The notes beneath the pieces are model-generated. The model did no database searches. It was not told the origin of the DNA and saw only the letters and a program-made list of their open reading frames with translations. Positions 62,355 through 64,000 of a DNA stretch of 64,000 nucleotides are shown one piece after another. Position 1 is the stretch's first letter; every line of letters starts with the position of its first letter. Source of the DNA: an uncultured Clostridia bacterium (GTDB taxonomy: Bacteria > Bacillota > Clostridia > Oscillospirales > Acutalibacteraceae); contig CALEII010000003.1 in assembly GCA_937876205.1 (NCBI GenBank), positions 8,865 to 72,864 of the forward strand, written 5' to 3'. Both the position numbers and the translations under genes were made by a program.

Positions 62355-63671
62355 TTATTTCTTTTCGGGTGTTACATCCTCGTCAGCGAACTTGAGAATT
62401 GTTGACATAACAATATCGTAACCTGCCTCAAGTGCCTCAGGAACAAGTCTGTCATAGGTATCACGTCTGTTGTGATAATAATCTGCAGGACCGGGATCCA
62501 TAGCTGCAAGACATGCTGCTGTGATGCCTGCCTGAGTAAATGCCGCAGCATCTGATGAACCGAAGAACAGATTTGCGAACTCAAGATCTGTATGACCTGA
62601 CTCTACAGCGGCATCCATAACAAGGTCGCAGAATTTCTGATCGTGCTTGACTGTGCCTGTCATATCACGTGAATAGACATTGAGATAATCAAGGTCTGTG
62701 AGTGTGTCAACGCAGAGAACTGCAGTTTCAACACCTGATTCCATATATTCTTTATAATGGTCCTTAGCAAACTGCTTTGCACCTCTGAGTCCTGCCTCTT
62801 CACCGTCAGTAATCATTGCCACAACTTCTGTATTCTTAAAGCTGATACCTGCTTCATCAAGCATCTTAAGAGCTGTAGCTGCAGCAAGAGTACCTGTCAG
62901 GTTATCGTTTGCACCGGGAACAAGATTCTTGAAATTGACAAACAGGAACAGTGTCACCATATTAAGAATGGTAAAGAAATGGAAAGGATATGAATACTTG
63001 TCCATTATCTGAGCAAACTTTGATTTACTTCCTGATGCGGAAAGAATTGCTGTTGTTGTGCTGAGCACTGCCGTAGCAATACCTGAAACAATTGAGCCGG
63101 CCATAATGGGAGTCATTCCCTTACCCTTACCATAGTAAGTATGTCTCCATTCATATGCAGAGTCAATATGACCGTTGATAACAATTCTCTTCTTTGTCTC
63201 TTCAGTTGCCTTTCTTGTGGCAATAAGGTTTTTACCTGTAACCTTCTTGTAGAACGGGTCACAGAACTGCTTATAAAGCAGGAATTCCAACGCAGTAACG
63301 CCAAGACCTGCTGCCGTTGTTGCACCGACAATTGCGTGCGGCACAGTCTTGCATTTTGCAAGCTTACCGAGCTTGCCGAGCTTCTCAGGCTTTACATATT
63401 TGAGCACACCGCCTGCTACAATCGCAGCGATAACTGATGCACTGACTGTCTTTGTAAAATGAAGAAAAGCCTTGGGAGCCATTTTATATTCTTCATAATG
63501 TGTCTCATCACAGTATTTTTCAAGGTCCTTACGCAGCATTTCCTGAGCTTCAAAGCACTCTTTACTGCCGGGCTCTCTGCCGCCTACCTTCTGAATAATT
63601 TCGGTGATTTTCTTAACAGAATAATCGACATTGTCTTTAATGATTTTCTTATCAAAATCGGCAAATTTCAT
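62355..63671 (-). CDS. M28 family zinc peptidase
   Basis: 438 residues. N-terminal region with two or three hydrophobic stretches (TVSASVIAAIVAGGVLKYV; IMAGSIVSGIATAVLSTTTA), suggesting membrane attachment. Zinc ligands: VINGHIDSAYEW (His), GANDNLTGTLAA (Asp), MITDGEEAGLRGAKQFAKD (Glu-Glu) and the later GSSDAAAF. M28 peptidases remove N-terminal residues from peptides with two zinc ions. The ATG at 63671 has AAAGGTG 8 nt upstream; a TTG just upstream contains that site. Single gene. Confidence 0.85.
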   Translation of the reverse strand: MKFADFDKKIIKDNVDYSVKKITEIIQKVGGREPGSKECFEAQEMLRKDLEKYCDETHYEEYKMAPKAFLHFTKTVSASVIAAIVAGGVLKYVKPEKLGKLGKLAKCKTVPHAIVGATTAAGLGVTALEFLLYKQFCDPFYKKVTGKNLIATRKATEETKKRIVINGHIDSAYEWRHTYYGKGKGMTPIMAGSIVSGIATAVLSTTTAILSASGSKSKFAQIMDKYSYPFHFFTILNMVTLFLFVNFKNLVPGANDNLTGTLAAATALKMLDEAGISFKNTEVVAMITDGEEAGLRGAKQFAKDHYKEYMESGVETAVLCVDTLTDLDYLNVYSRDMTGTVKHDQKFCDLVMDAAVESGHTDLEFANLFFGSSDAAAFTQAGITAACLAAMDPGPADYYHNRRDTYDRLVPEALEAGYDIVMSTILKFADEDVTPEKK

Positions 63672-63841
63672 TTTCTTGTCACCTTTCAACAGTTTATTAT
63701 TTTAATAATATCTTAACATTTGATTTTCGTCAAGGAACAGTTTATATATTTTATGTTATATTAACCTTGTGTTCATATTTTATTAATATTTTATATAAAA
63801 ATTCCACATAGAGAAAAATAGAACACTATAATCAAAAAGTA

Positions 63842-64000
63842 TTAACAGATATAGATGTCCGGATTCCTGTTAAGTATTACTTTAAGCAGTTTATGGTGGG
63901 GATTGATAAGGTGGGGTAAATAGGAGAAAAGCTCCTTGTAGCCTCTGAACAAGTCCAGTAAAAACGGACAATAGAAAAAGAGACCTCCTATGGTAGAATA
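63842..64000 (-). CDS. Possible C-terminal end of a gene running off the right edge
   Basis: A frame open from the edge (64000) to a TAA at 63842-63844 encodes 52 residues (STIGGLFFYCPFLLDLFRGY, KELFSYLPHLINPHHKLL, VILNRNPDIYIC). It could be the end of a transposase-like or other protein, but no motif is certain. The rest of the gap (63672-63841) is AT-rich, with no gene, riboswitch or repeat I can name. Confidence 0.3.
   Translation of the reverse strand, partial: YSTIGGLFFYCPFLLDLFRGYKELFSYLPHLINPHHKLLKVILNRNPDIYIC

Noticed and set aside
63672..63841. Small gene or RNA in the gap after the M28 peptidase
   Set aside because: AT-rich with no ribosome site, no frame above background and no hairpin with a U-run.

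Overview
The window looks like chromosomal DNA from an anaerobic gut-type Clostridia, most likely the Ruminococcaceae/Oscillospiraceae side of the Firmicutes. This is inferred from AGGAGG-type ribosome sites, TTGACA-17-TATAAT promoters in AT-rich gaps, an iron-type alcohol dehydrogenase with a Rex-like operator, dockerin modules on secreted proteins, Cys-X2-Cys surface repeats, a CD1871A-family mini-protein and many glycan genes. There is no rRNA, one tRNA (Leu-CAA), no CRISPR array and no prophage.

Layout. 1-3.8 kb: the end of a GH25 lysozyme, a secreted repeat protein and a TetR regulator. 4.1-5.3 kb: Fe-alcohol dehydrogenase. 5.5-15.7 kb: one six-gene operon of five B12-binding-type radical SAM proteins (three tandem paralogues of one type, two of another) and one GT2-like glycosyltransferase, driven by a consensus promoter; directly upstream is an independent unit for an unannotated 44-residue peptide. 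16.0-21.3 kb: a fully overlapping six-gene operon (MFS transporter, metallophosphoesterase, PI-PLC-like phosphodiesterase, TlpA thioredoxin, CD1871A CXXC mini-protein, membrane polyferredoxin). 21.5-23.2 kb: exonuclease and WYL regulator. 23.2-30.8 kb: GH2 beta-galactosidase, a GNAT-GH78 fusion and two membrane proteins in one operon. 31-37.7 kb: RlmD-type methyltransferase, a dockerin-bearing D,D-carboxypeptidase, GH36 alpha-galactosidase, two glycosyltransferases and a lipoprotein. 37.9-41.6 kb: Gfo/Idh/MocA oxidoreductase plus three TIM-barrel isomerases. 41.7-45.9 kb: a dockerin protein, TrmN6-like, a small DUF protein, RsmI and a coiled-coil membrane protein. 46-48.5 kb: RluA, a zinc-ribbon membrane protein, CysK and a CBS protein. 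48.6-56.6 kb: a C39-like/SH3/dockerin protein and an 1807-residue secreted protein. 56.9-63.7 kb: tRNA-Leu, flavin reductase, a MITE, a PHP phosphoesterase, a Gfo/DUF5685/J-like/membrane operon, a small helical protein and an M28 peptidase. The right edge holds the possible end of another reading frame.

How it fits together. The carbohydrate genes form a plausible chain: beta-galactosidase, alpha-rhamnosidase and alpha-galactosidase release sugars, and oxidoreductases and isomerases process them. The alcohol dehydrogenase recycles NADH under apparent Rex control. Several large exported proteins share surface architecture (DAR-type dockerins, Cys-X2-Cys repeats, C-terminal aromatic amphipathic tails). 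The best candidate for an undescribed system is the 5.5-16.0 kb radical SAM locus with its 44-residue peptide; its product is unknown. All functional statements come from reading the sequence and from family knowledge; no database search was run.
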